Made by a program: the position numbers and the translations under genes
Source: Donghicola tyrosinivorans
GTDB taxonomy: Bacteria; Pseudomonadota; Alphaproteobacteria; Rhodobacterales; Rhodobacteraceae
Length of the DNA stretch: 64,000 nucleotides
NCBI RefSeq assembly: GCF_003003355.1
Contig: NZ_PVTQ01000011.1
Coordinates: 62,001-126,000 of the forward strand
Direction: 5' to 3'
The notes under the pieces: generated by a model
Database searches by the model: none
What the model was told of the DNA's origin: nothing
What the model saw: the letters and a program-made list of their open reading frames with translations, nothing else
In this document: one piece after another, positions 1 through 9,062 of the stretch
Layout of the letters: each line of letters starts with the position of its first letter
Numbering within the stretch: position 1 is the stretch's first letter

Positions 1-531
1 GGTCGCAGTTGCCACAAACGGACCAAGCTGCGGCCAAACCACATGGCGCAGCCGCGCCCACGGGCTCATCCGATAGACCTGCGTCATTTCCGTGACGCCG
101 CGATCCATGGACCGCACCCCTTCGCGTACGGTGACGATGACCATCGCGGTTTTGTTCATTGCCACAGCGATGATTGCGGCGGTCTCGTTCAGACCGATCC
201 ACAGGTAGCACAGCACGATGATCACAAGCGCGGGGATGTTCAGGAACACTGTGACCCACGGGTCCAGCCATTGGTTCAGCCGCGCGGACTGCCCCAGCGC
301 CACGCCGATGATGCCGCCAACGACCATCGCCAGCACAAAGGCCAGCACCACCCGCCGCAGGGTGTGTCCGATGTGGAACCAAAGCTTGCCGCTGGCCGCT
401 TGTTCCATGATCACCTGCCACACCGCATCGGGAGTCGGCAGCACCATCGGATCAGCGGTTAGCACTGCCGCGCCGTACCAAAGCGCCAGCAGACCTGCCA
501 GCGACACAAACGTGACCCAGGTCTTTTCCAT
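1..531 (-). CDS. ABC transporter permease, SsuC/TauC type (partial, 3' end outside window)
   Basis: Inner-membrane permease of a nitrate/sulfonate/taurine-type ABC importer. About 177 residues are visible, read leftwards off the window edge. The start is ATG at 531, preceded by an AGGAACAGGA ribosome site. The translation shows an N-terminal membrane helix (WVTFVSLAGLLALWYGAAVL), a LPTPDAVW segment typical of this family, then hydrophobic helices and the start of the EAA-type cytoplasmic loop (MTQVYRMSPWARLRHVVWPQ). It is divergent from the NosR-like gene. The window has an ATPase and a NrtA/SsuA-like binding protein without a permease (14719-16356), so this may be the missing subunit (inference). 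Substrate unknown. Confidence 0.85.
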   Translation of the reverse strand, partial: MEKTWVTFVSLAGLLALWYGAAVLTADPMVLPTPDAVWQVIMEQAASGKLWFHIGHTLRRVVLAFVLAMVVGGIIGVALGQSARLNQWLDPWVTVFLNIPALVIIVLCYLWIGLNETAAIIAVAMNKTAMVIVTVREGVRSMDRGVTEMTQVYRMSPWARLRHVVWPQLGPFVATAT

Positions 532-633
532 CCTGTTCCTCCCCGTTCGTCACCTTAGCGGCGCTGGCTGCCGCATCAACCTTGGACGAAGGTCGCATAT
601 CTCGGACGGGGGCGCTGCTTCTAACGTCGCGCC

Positions 634-2727
634 ATGGGAGTCTTTCGTTTTCTACTTATCGCGATTGCTACGCTGTGGCTGGCCGTTCCCCTTGGGGCCG
701 CCCCCCTCAGCCGTGAAGAGATCGCACCCTTGATCATGCCGCCCATGTCCTTGGGCGAACCTCTGAACGATCAGGGGGTCTGGCAGCTATTGAACTCGGG
801 CGGTGCCCCCGCAGGCTACGTGTTCGAAACCAAGGAAATGGCCCCTTTACCGGGATTTTCCGGTGCGGCCATCAACATCCTTGTGGTTCTGGACCCCGAG
901 GGGCGCTTTCTGGACGTCAAACTGCTGTCCCATAATGAGCCGATCTTTGTATCTGGCTTGGGCGAGGCACCGTTCCACAAGTTCTTTGAACAGTACCTCG
1001 GGCATTCGATCTCGGACTCGATGGTGGTCGGCACGCCTTACGGCCACGGCGCAGATGGTGGCCAGTTGGTCTATCTGGACGGGGTGACCAAGGCCACCGC
1101 TTCGGTCCGCATCGCCCATGAGACCATTCTGGGCGCCGCCAACCAAGTGGCCCGTACCTTCCTGCAAGGCATCTCGACCGGTCGTCCTGCCTACCCCGAT
1201 CTAGAAGTGGATGAGGCACTAAGCTGGCAGGATCTGTTGGACCAAGGGTTGATCGGCCACCTGCCCGTGAGCAACGCGCAGGTGCAAACGCTGTTCGAAG
1301 GCACTCTTTGGGAAGATGACGATCCCGTCGCTACCGATGAACCCGACGCGCTTTATCTGGACCTCTGGGTTGCCGATCTTGGCCCCAAGTCCATCGCTCG
1401 CACCCTACTGGACGAAGGCACGCTGGATGAGTTGGACCACTTCATGTCCATCTCTACCACCGATGAGCCGATCCTTGTGGTGGACACCGCCCGCCACGGC
1501 CTTGTCTCGCCCGAATTCGTCCGCAACACTTCGCCCGAGTGGATCGGGATGCATCAGGACGGCTTGCCCATCGCCCTGCGGGATTCCGACATTTATACAG
1601 AGTTGTCCGATCAGGTGCCTGAGGCCCTGCGTGATGGCACCGCGATGATCCTGCGCACGGATCGCCGCTTGGGCTTTGATCCCAGTCGCGAATGGACCAT
1701 GACCCTGCAAGCCGTCCGCCAGCACGGGATGTTCCAACCGGAAACCGGCTCGGTCGATCTTGAGATTACACACACCACCGACACCCGCTTTTTCGTCCAA
1801 CCCGATAACGTGGAACGTCTGTCGCCCTTTGAAGAAGCGATCCGCAACCGTCAGACCGATCTGGTCATTGCGGCGGTCTTTCTGGCGGTGCTGCTGCCCG
1901 CCCTGCTGTTTGCCCAATCGCGGCTGGCAGGGCATCGGCATTTCCAAACCATTCGCCTGACCGCGCTGGCCTTTGTTACCGGCTTTATCGGCTGGTGGGG
2001 CCAAGGCCAGCTTAGCATCGTCACACCCATGGCCACGCTGCAAGCGGCGATCAGCAAAGGCTCGTTCGCCTTCCTGCTTTATGATCCCTTCGGCCTTCTG
2101 ATCTGGGGCGCGGCGATTCTTGGCTTTGTTCTCTGGGGACGCGGGCTATTCTGCGGCTGGCTCTGCCCCTTTGGCGCACTACAAGAGTTCGCAGACCGCT
2201 TCGCCCGCCTACTGCGCCTGCCAACGATTCGCATTCCCGACCGCATCGACCGCCCCCTGCGCGGGTTGAAATACGTGATCCTTGCAGGCCTTGTGGCTGT
2301 CACCATTTTCGCCCCCCAGCACATCGACAAAGCCGCCGAGGTCGAGCCCTTCAAGACCGCTATCACCACCTTCTTCCTGCGCGAATGGTACTATGTGGCC
2401 TATGCGGCGCTCTGGCTGGTTCTGGGCCTGTTCGTGTTCAAAGGCTTTTGCCGCTACGTCTGCCCGCTTGGCGCGCTGATGGCCATCGGTGGCCTGCTAA
2501 GGGGCCGCAAATGGATTGACCGCCGCAGCGAATGCGGCAACCCCTGTCAGCTGTGCAAGGTCCGCTGTCAGTACGGAGCCATCAAGAAATCCGGCGCGAT
2601 CCAGTATTCCGAATGTTTCCAATGCCTTGATTGCGTCACCATCCATGATGACCCCAAGCAGTGCGTCCCGCTCATTCTGGCCAATCGCCCGAACCGACAC
2701 ATGCCCAAGACGGAGCCCGCCGAATGA
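634..2727 (+). CDS. NosR/NirI-like flavinylated membrane iron-sulfur protein
   Basis: 697-residue electron-transfer membrane protein of the NosR/NirI family. A signal-like N-terminus is followed by a periplasmic FMN-binding domain with a flavinylation motif, DGVTKAT at residues 149-155, where Thr155 would carry covalent FMN. Membrane helices begin near residue 410. Two CxxxCP motifs follow, FCGWLCP (Cys507, Cys511) and FCRYVCP (Cys606, Cys610). A C-terminal Cys-rich ferredoxin-like part (CGNPCQLCKVRC, CFQCLDC) suits two 4Fe-4S clusters. The downstream ApbE gene overlaps by 4 bases and would attach the FMN. In denitrifiers NosR feeds nitrous-oxide reductase, but no nosZ is in this window, so the partner is unknown. 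No strong ribosome site precedes the ATG at 634. Confidence 0.88.
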   Translation: MGVFRFLLIAIATLWLAVPLGAAPLSREEIAPLIMPPMSLGEPLNDQGVWQLLNSGGAPAGYVFETKEMAPLPGFSGAAINILVVLDPEGRFLDVKLLSHNEPIFVSGLGEAPFHKFFEQYLGHSISDSMVVGTPYGHGADGGQLVYLDGVTKATASVRIAHETILGAANQVARTFLQGISTGRPAYPDLEVDEALSWQDLLDQGLIGHLPVSNAQVQTLFEGTLWEDDDPVATDEPDALYLDLWVADLGPKSIARTLLDEGTLDELDHFMSISTTDEPILVVDTARHGLVSPEFVRNTSPEWIGMHQDGLPIALRDSDIYTELSDQVPEALRDGTAMILRTDRRLGFDPSREWTMTLQAVRQHGMFQPETGSVDLEITHTTDTRFFVQPDNVERLSPFEEAIRNRQTDLVIAAVFLAVLLPALLFAQSRLAGHRHFQTIRLTALAFVTGFIGWWGQGQLSIVTPMATLQAAISKGSFAFLLYDPFGLLIWGAAILGFVLWGRGLFCGWLCPFGALQEFADRFARLLRLPTIRIPDRIDRPLRGLKYVILAGLVAVTIFAPQHIDKAAEVEPFKTAITTFFLREWYYVAYAALWLVLGLFVFKGFCRYVCPLGALMAIGGLLRGRKWIDRRSECGNPCQLCKVRCQYGAIKKSGAIQYSECFQCLDCVTIHDDPKQCVPLILANRPNRHMPKTEPAE

Positions 2728-3593
2728 AGCGCCGCCGTTTCCTGACCCTTGCCGCCGCCTTCGCCTGCGCCCCCCGTCTGGCACAGGCCAGCACATGGCA
2801 GGGCTATGCCTTGGGGGCCGAGGTCTCAATCACTCTGCACGGTCCCCGCGAATGGAGCGCCCCGTTGCTGGCCGCCCTGCCCGCAAGACTGAGCCAGATA
2901 GAAGAGGACTTTAGCCTCTACCGCGACACCAGCACCTTGTCGCGGCTGAACGCCCGCGGGCAGCTTGAGGTCAGCGACAGCTTTACCAAGCTCTTGGATC
3001 ACTGCGACACCGCCCACCGCCTGACACGTGGCGCGTTTGACCCCACCGTGCAGCCCCTGTGGCACGCCCTCAGCCAAGGGGCAGACACCCAAGGGCCCCA
3101 AGCTGCCATCGGCTGGGACCACATCACACGGCGGGGTCGCAGCGTCACCCTTGGCAAAGGACAGGCGCTGACCCTGAACGGCATCGCCCAAGGCTTTGCC
3201 ACCGATCTGATCGCAGAAGAACTGGCACAGGCTGGTGCCACCAAAGCGCTGATCAACATTGGCGAGTTTCGCGCCCTCGGCGGTCCCTTCACCTTGGGCC
3301 TCTCTGACCCCCAGCAAGGCTACATCGGCAACCGGCGCCTGCAAAACGCAGCCATCGCCACCTCCAGCCCGCTGGCCACCCGCGCAGGCACCGCGCCCCA
3401 TATCCTTGGCCCCCAAGGGCAGCGGCCATTGTGGTCCACGGTCTCGGTCACCTCCAAAAGCGCAGCGCTAGCCGATGCCCTGTCCACCGCCGGCTGTCTG
3501 ATGCCGAAAAGCGCCCTGAAAACACTGGCGCAACATCCCGATATTCAGGCCATCCAGATCGTGGATCAAAACGGCACCCTCTTCACCCTGTAA
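2724..3593 (+). CDS. apbE: FAD:protein FMN transferase (ApbE/NosX family)
   Basis: 289-residue ApbE-family protein that transfers FMN from FAD to Thr of extracytoplasmic proteins. The N-terminus MKRRRFLTLAAAF followed by a hydrophobic stretch and AQA looks like a Tat signal, as in NosX. Family hallmarks include the LSRLNARG region and the GIAQGFATD segment, then INIGEFRALGG. ATG at 2724 overlaps the stop of the NosR-like gene (ATGA), so the two are translationally coupled. The obvious substrate is the DGVTKAT motif of that neighbour. A bidirectional terminator follows. Confidence 0.9.
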   Translation: MKRRRFLTLAAAFACAPRLAQASTWQGYALGAEVSITLHGPREWSAPLLAALPARLSQIEEDFSLYRDTSTLSRLNARGQLEVSDSFTKLLDHCDTAHRLTRGAFDPTVQPLWHALSQGADTQGPQAAIGWDHITRRGRSVTLGKGQALTLNGIAQGFATDLIAEELAQAGATKALINIGEFRALGGPFTLGLSDPQQGYIGNRRLQNAAIATSSPLATRAGTAPHILGPQGQRPLWSTVSVTSKSAALADALSTAGCLMPKSALKTLAQHPDIQAIQIVDQNGTLFTL

Positions 3594-3601
3594 GCACCAA
3601 G

Positions 3602-3642
3602 AAAAAGGGCGCGCTGACCATCGCCAGCGCGCCCTCTTTTTC
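3602..3642. terminator. Bidirectional intrinsic terminator
   Basis: GGGCGCGCTG (3607-3616) pairs with CAGCGCGCCC (3625-3634). A T-run follows on the plus strand, and the preceding A-run gives a T-run on the minus strand. It lies between the convergent apbE and coxM genes and can serve both. Confidence 0.85.
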
Positions 3643-3657
3643 ATGGATCAGGCAAGA

Positions 3658-4443
3658 TCAGCTGGCCGCAGCCACCGCCCGCTTGGTCATCACACCAATC
3701 AGATGCGCACGGTATTCAGGCGTGCCATGCAGATCGCCGATCATGCCATCCGCACTGACGCTCAAGCCGTCCAAGGCCGAGGGGCTGAAGTTCGCGCTCA
3801 GCGCGGCCTCTGCCTCGGTCCAGCGGAAGACGCCGTCGTTCGACGCGCCGGTCACCGCCACACGGACACCGTCCGCATATTTGGCTACAAACACGCCCAC
3901 CAACGCAAAACGTGATGCGGGCTGGACGAACTTCTGGTAGTTCGCGGCCTGCGGCACGGGGAAGCGCACCTCGGTCACGATCTCGCCCTCTTCCAGCGCG
4001 GTCTGGAACAGACCCTGGAAATAGTCGTCCGCCGCAATCTCGCGGCTGTTGGTGACGATGGTCGCCCCCGATGCCAGCGCCGCCGACGGGTAGCACGCCG
4101 CCGGATCGTTGTTGGCAATGCTGCCACCGATGGTACCACGGTTGCGCACCGCGGGATCACCGATGTTGCTGGCCAGTGCTGCCAGCGCCGGATAGGCGCT
4201 TGCTTCGGCGGCCACCACCGCATGAGGGGTCGCCCCGCCGATGCACAGGGTATTGCCGTTCATGCAAACGCCCTTCATCTCGGGGATCGCCGTCAGGCTC
4301 ACCAGCTTCGAAGGCATCGCCAGTCGCTGCTTCAGGGTGGGGATCAGGGTCTGACCACCCGACAGAGGCTGCGCCTCGTCGTCGGCCAAAGCCGCCACTG
4401 CTTCCGCAATGGTCTTGGGTTGTTCAAAGTCGAATGCGTACAT
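3658..4443 (-). CDS. coxM: CO-dehydrogenase-type FAD-binding medium subunit CoxM
   Basis: 261-residue flavoprotein subunit of a molybdenum hydroxylase (xanthine oxidase family). It carries electrons between the 2Fe-2S small subunit and FAD. The FAD-binding motifs LSGGQTLIP (near residue 30) and TIGGSIANNDPAA (near residue 105) are present and the length is normal. Last gene of the coxG-coxS-coxL-coxM operon; a 93-base gap containing a dispersed repeat separates it from coxL. The S-L-M order is the form II arrangement. The substrate may be CO or another small molecule. Confidence 0.9.
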   Translation of the reverse strand: MYAFDFEQPKTIAEAVAALADDEAQPLSGGQTLIPTLKQRLAMPSKLVSLTAIPEMKGVCMNGNTLCIGGATPHAVVAAEASAYPALAALASNIGDPAVRNRGTIGGSIANNDPAACYPSAALASGATIVTNSREIAADDYFQGLFQTALEEGEIVTEVRFPVPQAANYQKFVQPASRFALVGVFVAKYADGVRVAVTGASNDGVFRWTEAEAALSANFSPSALDGLSVSADGMIGDLHGTPEYRAHLIGVMTKRAVAAAS

Positions 4444-4473
4444 ATCGCTCCTCCTGAAGACGCAGTTTCCTGC

Positions 4474-4520
4474 TTCCTCTTGATAGAAATACTCCGGGGG
4501 TCCGGGGGCAGCGCCCCCGG
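4474..4520 (+). repeat. Dispersed intergenic repeat with GC hairpin, copy 1
   Basis: The AT part (TTGATAGAAATACTCC) is followed by a strong hairpin, CCGGGGGC-AGC-GCCCCCGG at 4502-4520. Related elements occur near 30342, 30501 and 45325-45485. It sits between coxL and coxM, where the hairpin could shape mRNA stability or polarity. Confidence 0.6.
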
Positions 4521-4536
4521 TCCGTCCTCTCGCTTC

Positions 4537-6900
4537 TTAGTCTTGCATCGCAGCCCAAACGCGCTGGGGCGAAAGGGGCATGTCGATATGCAGCACATTC
4601 TTGCCACCCGACTGGATCGCATCGATCACCGCGTTGACCACCGCCGGCGGCGAGCCGATCGCGCCGGCCTCGCCGCAGCCCTTCACACCCAGTGGGTTGT
4701 GGGTACAGGGCGTCTGGCAGGAATGGTCAACCACGTAGAACGGCACGTCATCCGCGCGCGGCATCGCATAGTCCATGTAGGACGCGGACAAGAGCTGGCC
4801 TTCGTCGTCATAGACGCAGTTCTCCAGCAGAGCCTGACCGATCCCCTGTGCGATACCGCCATGAACCTGACCTTCCACGATCATCGGGTTCACAACGTTG
4901 CCGAAATCGTCAGCAGCGGCGAACCGTTCGATGGTGACCTTGCCGGTATCGGGGTCCAACTCGACCTCGCAACAATAGGCACCCGACGGGTAGGTAAAGT
5001 TCGAGGGGTCATAGAACGCGGTCTCTTCCAGACCGGGCTCGATGTCCTCAAGCGGGTAGTTGTGGGGCACATAGGCCGCCAGGGTCACATCGCCCCAAGC
5101 CACCGACTTGTCGGTCCCTGCCACGGTGAACTTGCCGTCCTTGACCTCAATATCGGCTTCGGAAGCTTCCAGCAGGTGGCTGGCGATCTTCTTGGCCTTC
5201 TTGATGATCTTCTCGGTGGCTTTCACCATCGCGCTGCCGCAAACCGCCAACGAACGCGAGCCATAGGTGCCCATGCCGAAGGGGATTTTCGAGCTGTCGC
5301 CGTGGACGATCTCGATCATCGATTCGTCGATGCCAAGCATATCCGCGACAACCTGCGGGAAGGCTGTTTCATGGCCCTGACCGTGGCTGTGCGCCCCGAC
5401 CATGACGCTGATGGTGCCGGTGGCGTTCACGCGCACGGTGGCCGCATCATACAGACCGGCACGGGCACCCAGCTGACCCACAAGGTTTGACGGCGCGATG
5501 CCGCAAGCCTCGATGTAGCAGTTCACGCCAAGACCACGCAGTTTGCCGCTGGCTTCCGACGCTTTGCGGCGCGCTTCAAAGCCTGCAAGGTCTGCGACCT
5601 CTTCCAGCTTATCCATGGTCGCAAAGTAGTTGCCGGTGTCATATTCGACCGCCACAGGCGTTGCGTAGGGGAACTCGGAAATGAAGTTCTGACGGCGCAG
5701 GGCAATCGGATCAACGCCAAGCTCACGGGCAGCTTTGTCCACCACACGCTCCAGCTGGTAGGTCGCTTCGGGACGACCTGCCCCGCGATATGCGTCCACC
5801 GGTACGGTGTTGGTGAAGACAGCCTTCACGTTCACATAGATCAGAGGCGTTCTGTAGTTGCCCGCCATCAGCGTGCCGTGCAGCCACGTGGGAACCGAAG
5901 GCGCGAATGTGGACAGGTAAGCGCCCATGTTCGCGTAGGTCTCGGTCCGGATCGCGGTGAAGTTATTGTCCGCATCCAGTGCCAGTTCGATCTTGGTGAC
6001 GTGGTCGCGACCATGGGCGTCCGACATGAACGCTTCCGAACGCGAGGCCGTCCATTTCACCGGACGGTTACACTTCTTGGCCGCAAAGGTGCAGAAGGCC
6101 TCTTCCGCGTAGTGGAAGATCTTGGTGCCAAAGCCACCACCCACATCGGGGGCCACCACGCGCAGCTTGTGCTCGGGGATCCCCAGAACAAAGGCGCCCA
6201 TCAGCAGACGGATCACGTGGGGGTTCTGGCTGGTGGTGTAGAGGGTCGACTCGTCGTTGGCACGGCTATAGTCGCCCACCGCCACACGAGGCTCCATCGG
6301 GTTCGCAACCAGACGGTTGTTCACCAGCTCCAGCGTGGTCACATGCGCGGCGTTCTTGATCGCCTCATCAACGGCTGCCTTGTTGTCCTCGACGAAGCCC
6401 CAGTCATAGCAGAGATTCGAGGTCAGATCGTCGTGAACCTTGGGCGCGCCTTCTTGCAGAGCGGCCTTCATGTTTACAACAGCGGGCAGTTCTTCGATGT
6501 CCAGCTCGATCGCTTCGGCCGCGTCGCGGGCCTCTTGCAAGCTGTCAGCGACAACGGCGGCGATGGGATCACCGACGTGACGGACCTTGCCCTGCGCCAG
6601 AACCGGGTGGGCCGGTTCCTGCATGGGCTGGCCGTGACGGTCGGTGACCTGCCATCCGCAAGGCAGACCGCCGACACCCTCAAAGTCCGCACCGGTAAAG
6701 ATGCGGACAACGCCTGGCATCTCTGCTGCGGCGCTGGTGTCGATGCTGTTGATCTTTCCGTGCGCTACGTCCGAGCGCAGGAAATACACATAAGCCTGAC
6801 CGTAAATGTTGATGTCGTCGGTATAATTACCGGCTCCGGTTAGGAACCGCACGTCTTCGCGGCGTTTGCTGGCCGCGCCAATGCCTGAATCCTTCGGCAT
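4537..6900 (-). CDS. coxL: Form II CO-dehydrogenase-type molybdenum large subunit CoxL
   Basis: 787-residue catalytic subunit of a molybdopterin hydroxylase. The active-site loop reads AYRGAGR at residues 370-376, the form II signature, not the AYxCSFR loop of proven form I CO dehydrogenases. Other family features include GGGFGTK for cofactor binding, QGQGHET-type molybdopterin contacts ([13 protein letters not shown]) and the C-terminal [12 protein letters not shown] with the conserved Glu. Start ATG at 6900 has an upstream GGGAGGA-type site. It lies between coxS and coxM. Oxidation of CO itself is uncertain for form II enzymes; maturation genes coxD, coxE and coxF are not in the window. Confidence 0.93.
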   Translation of the reverse strand: MPKDSGIGAASKRREDVRFLTGAGNYTDDINIYGQAYVYFLRSDVAHGKINSIDTSAAAEMPGVVRIFTGADFEGVGGLPCGWQVTDRHGQPMQEPAHPVLAQGKVRHVGDPIAAVVADSLQEARDAAEAIELDIEELPAVVNMKAALQEGAPKVHDDLTSNLCYDWGFVEDNKAAVDEAIKNAAHVTTLELVNNRLVANPMEPRVAVGDYSRANDESTLYTTSQNPHVIRLLMGAFVLGIPEHKLRVVAPDVGGGFGTKIFHYAEEAFCTFAAKKCNRPVKWTASRSEAFMSDAHGRDHVTKIELALDADNNFTAIRTETYANMGAYLSTFAPSVPTWLHGTLMAGNYRTPLIYVNVKAVFTNTVPVDAYRGAGRPEATYQLERVVDKAARELGVDPIALRRQNFISEFPYATPVAVEYDTGNYFATMDKLEEVADLAGFEARRKASEASGKLRGLGVNCYIEACGIAPSNLVGQLGARAGLYDAATVRVNATGTISVMVGAHSHGQGHETAFPQVVADMLGIDESMIEIVHGDSSKIPFGMGTYGSRSLAVCGSAMVKATEKIIKKAKKIASHLLEASEADIEVKDGKFTVAGTDKSVAWGDVTLAAYVPHNYPLEDIEPGLEETAFYDPSNFTYPSGAYCCEVELDPDTGKVTIERFAAADDFGNVVNPMIVEGQVHGGIAQGIGQALLENCVYDDEGQLLSASYMDYAMPRADDVPFYVVDHSCQTPCTHNPLGVKGCGEAGAIGSPPAVVNAVIDAIQSGGKNVLHIDMPLSPQRVWAAMQD

Positions 6901-6970
6901 GTCCTTCCTCCCTAAATCTCAGTGGGTTGGAACCACCTAGCTCCGGCGCCTCCCCGCGCCGGCGCCACGA

Positions 6971-7456
6971 TTACTCAGCTGCGATCTTGCTAACGTCCTG
7001 ACCGGCAGCGGCCAGGATGGCTTTCACAATGTTGTGGTAGCCGGTGCAGCGGCAGATGTTGCCTTCCAGATAATGACGCACGTCGGCTTCGGTCGGGTTG
7101 GGGTTGTCCTTCAGCAAAGCTGCTGCCGACATCACCATGCCCGGAGTGCAGAAACCGCACTGAAGACCGTGGTTGTCCTGAAATGCCTGCTGGATCGGGT
7201 GCATCGTCCCGTCCGCTTCGGCCATTCCTTCGATGGTGGTGATGTCTGCGCCATCGGCCTCGCTGGCCATCATGGTGCAGGACTTCACCGCCTTGCCGTT
7301 CACGTGCACGACGCAAGCGCCGCACTGGCTGGTGTCACATCCTACGTGCGTGCCTGTCAGGCGCTGATCTTCACGCAGAAACTCAACCAGCAAACGGTTG
7401 CCGGGAACCTCTCCGCTGACCTTACGACCGTTTACGGTCATGGTTACTTTTGCCAT
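6971..7456 (-). CDS. coxS: CO-dehydrogenase-type 2Fe-2S small subunit CoxS
   Basis: 161-residue iron-sulfur subunit passing electrons from molybdopterin to FAD. The N-terminal plant-ferredoxin cluster uses Cys40, Cys45, Cys48 and Cys60. The C-terminal helical-domain cluster uses Cys100, Cys103 (QCGFCTPG), Cys135 and Cys137 (NICRCTGY). All eight ligands are present and the length is typical. It lies between coxG and coxL in a minus-strand operon, with an AGGGAGGAG ribosome site before ATG at 7456. Confidence 0.95.
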   Translation of the reverse strand: MAKVTMTVNGRKVSGEVPGNRLLVEFLREDQRLTGTHVGCDTSQCGACVVHVNGKAVKSCTMMASEADGADITTIEGMAEADGTMHPIQQAFQDNHGLQCGFCTPGMVMSAAALLKDNPNPTEADVRHYLEGNICRCTGYHNIVKAILAAAGQDVSKIAAE

Positions 7457-7507
7457 CTAACTCCTCCCTAGCTGGCGAAATGCTTGGTACTTTCAACTAA
7501 GAGCCTG

Positions 7508-8065
7508 TCACGAGAACAGGCGCTTGAAAAATCCTTTCTTCTCTTCTTGTGGTTCTTCGGCGGCTGCGGGCGCAGGTGCGGCAGCGGGGGCAGCAGTCTC
7601 CTCAGGTGCTGCGGCTGCGGCGGGGCCTTCGACCGTCTCTTGGAAATTCTGGAAGAACTGGTCAGCCATCTTCTTGGCGAACCCGTCGATCACGCGGCTG
7701 CCGAGCTGTGCCAGCTTGCCGCCGACCTTCGCATCCACGTCATAGGTCAGCAGCGTGCCACCATTGCCAGAAGGGGCCAGCGTTACCGCAGCCTCGCCTT
7801 TGGCAAAGCCTGCCGCGCCGCCCTTCCCCTCGCCCGACAGCTTCAACGAGCTGGGGGCAACCATGTCGCTCAGGGTCACTTTGCCGCTGAACTTCGCCTT
7901 CACCGGTCCGACCTTCTGGACCACGGTGGCATCAAACCCTTCTTCGGGGCTGCCTTCCATGGCCTCGCAGCCGGGAACGCACTGTTTCAAGACTTCCGGA
8001 TCCAGGATCGCCTTCCAGACCTCCTCGGGGCTGGCGGCGATCTCGCGCGAGTCGCTCATTTGCAT
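7508..8065 (-). CDS. coxG: CoxG-like SRPBCC-domain protein
   Basis: 185-residue protein. The START/SRPBCC-type domain (residues 1-145; opening SREIAASPEEVWKAILDP) is typical of CoxG, which helps recruit CO dehydrogenase to the membrane or carries quinone. It is followed by an Ala/Pro-rich linker and a short basic-aromatic tail KKGFFKRLFS that could anchor at the membrane. First gene of the cox operon. ATG at 8065 is 9-10 bases from GGAGGAG; a second in-frame ATG at 8059 is less well placed. An 18-base element at 8118-8135 lies 53 bases upstream. Confidence 0.88.
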   Translation of the reverse strand: MQMSDSREIAASPEEVWKAILDPEVLKQCVPGCEAMEGSPEEGFDATVVQKVGPVKAKFSGKVTLSDMVAPSSLKLSGEGKGGAAGFAKGEAAVTLAPSGNGGTLLTYDVDAKVGGKLAQLGSRVIDGFAKKMADQFFQNFQETVEGPAAAAAPEETAAPAAAPAPAAAEEPQEEKKGFFKRLFS

Positions 8066-8084
8066 CGGTAAACTCCTCCCTAAT

Positions 8085-8116
8085 GAAAAACAGCCTAGGC
8101 GCGGGACCTAGGCTGT
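8085..8116 (-). terminator. Intrinsic terminator of the pedF/MoxJ-like transcript
   Basis: ACAGCCTAGG (8090-8099) pairs perfectly with CCTAGGCTGT (8107-8116), loop of 7. On the minus strand the stem is followed by TTTTT. It lies just after the MoxJ-like gene (stop at 8151) and before the coxG start, insulating the two minus-strand units. Confidence 0.85.
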
Positions 8117-8117
8117 T

Positions 8118-8135
8118 CATATTAGACTAAGGGAT
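8118..8135 (-). promoter_or_regulatory. 18-base promoter element shared with 16409-16426
   Basis: On the minus strand the block reads ATCCCTTAGTCTAATATG. It matches 15 of 18 bases of a block upstream of the NrtA-like binding-protein gene, and both sit exactly 53 bases before a start codon (8065 and 16356). Conserved sequence plus conserved distance suggests a shared promoter or activator site. The factor is unknown; the LuxR regulator at 19082 is a candidate. Confidence 0.5.
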
Positions 8136-8150
8136 GAGAAAGATGCGACT

Positions 8151-9062
8151 TTACCGGACCGGCATTTGATGCGTTAGGCCGTATTCCGCATAGATTTCCG
8201 CGATCCGACCGTTTTGCAGGCCCTCTGCGATTGCGTCATCTACTTGATATCCCAGCTGTTTATACGCGAAATGCACCGCAACGCCCAAGGTCCACTTGGA
8301 CACGGCGAAACCGGCCAGCGGTGGCTGGTGAATTCCGATGGAATCCGTCGATCCGAACTGCAACTGACTGATCGGTCCCATCACAGCGCTTACTTCGTGC
8401 GCAGACAGCCCTTCCATCGCGTCCAAAGTGTCAGGATAGCGGTGGATATTGTCCCCAAGCTGCCCCCCAGCCATGCCCGTCAGATAAAAATCGGAGATCG
8501 AGTCATTCTCGACCCCGACCGCATCATAGCGGAAATAGGCAGGAACAGGTTTGTCTTCGGGATAGGTTGCCTTGTCATAGGCAATCGCGATGCTTTCAGC
8601 CGCATACTGACCGGTAAAGGTCACTTGCTCGACCCGGCATTTGAACTGGCGGTCATAGGGAATACGCATCATGACGTTCGACACGCGCCCTCCGACAACC
8701 GGACCCTTCCAGACGTTGTTACGCAGGTCCGCATCCAGATTTTCATCAGCCATGACGAAATTGAACTGGGCCTTTACGCCGATGTAGTCGGCGATCATAC
8801 GGGCAATCTCGATGTCCACCCCTTTGGGTTTTCCACCTTCCTGCCAGCTGTAGGGAGCGTAATCGTCGTAAACCGCGAACAGCATATGTCCTTGTTCGAG
8901 AATCTGGTCAAAGTCCTGACCAACGATATCCCGACCTGCGTTCTGCGGTTTGGGTTGCGGCACGTAGTCCGCACAGGGGTCCTGTGCATGGGCGGCAGTT
9001 ACGCCGCCCATGACAAAGGCTATAACAAGGACAGAGAGAGAACGGGTCCTTGCTGCCGTCAT
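8151..9062 (-). CDS. Quinoprotein-dehydrogenase-associated periplasmic binding protein (MoxJ-like)
   Basis: 303-residue secreted protein of the extracellular solute-binding family 3 fold, in the subfamily found beside PQQ dehydrogenases (MoxJ/XoxJ-like). A signal peptide ends at AHAQ. The Cys of DPCADYVPQPKP is near the mature N-terminus and the family-3 pattern is seen in GVDIEIARMIADYIGV. MoxJ-type proteins are thought to help activate the apo-dehydrogenase (family knowledge). Its ATG directly follows the pedF stop, so the two are co-transcribed. A terminator at 8085-8116 closes the unit. Confidence 0.88.
   Translation of the reverse strand: MTAARTRSLSVLVIAFVMGGVTAAHAQDPCADYVPQPKPQNAGRDIVGQDFDQILEQGHMLFAVYDDYAPYSWQEGGKPKGVDIEIARMIADYIGVKAQFNFVMADENLDADLRNNVWKGPVVGGRVSNVMMRIPYDRQFKCRVEQVTFTGQYAAESIAIAYDKATYPEDKPVPAYFRYDAVGVENDSISDFYLTGMAGGQLGDNIHRYPDTLDAMEGLSAHEVSAVMGPISQLQFGSTDSIGIHQPPLAGFAVSKWTLGVAVHFAYKQLGYQVDDAIAEGLQNGRIAEIYAEYGLTHQMPVR

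Noticed and set aside
634-3593. Start of a denitrification nos cluster
   Set aside because: Only NosR-like and ApbE proteins are present; no nosZ, nosD, nosF or nosY in the window. Kept as an orphan flavoprotein module.
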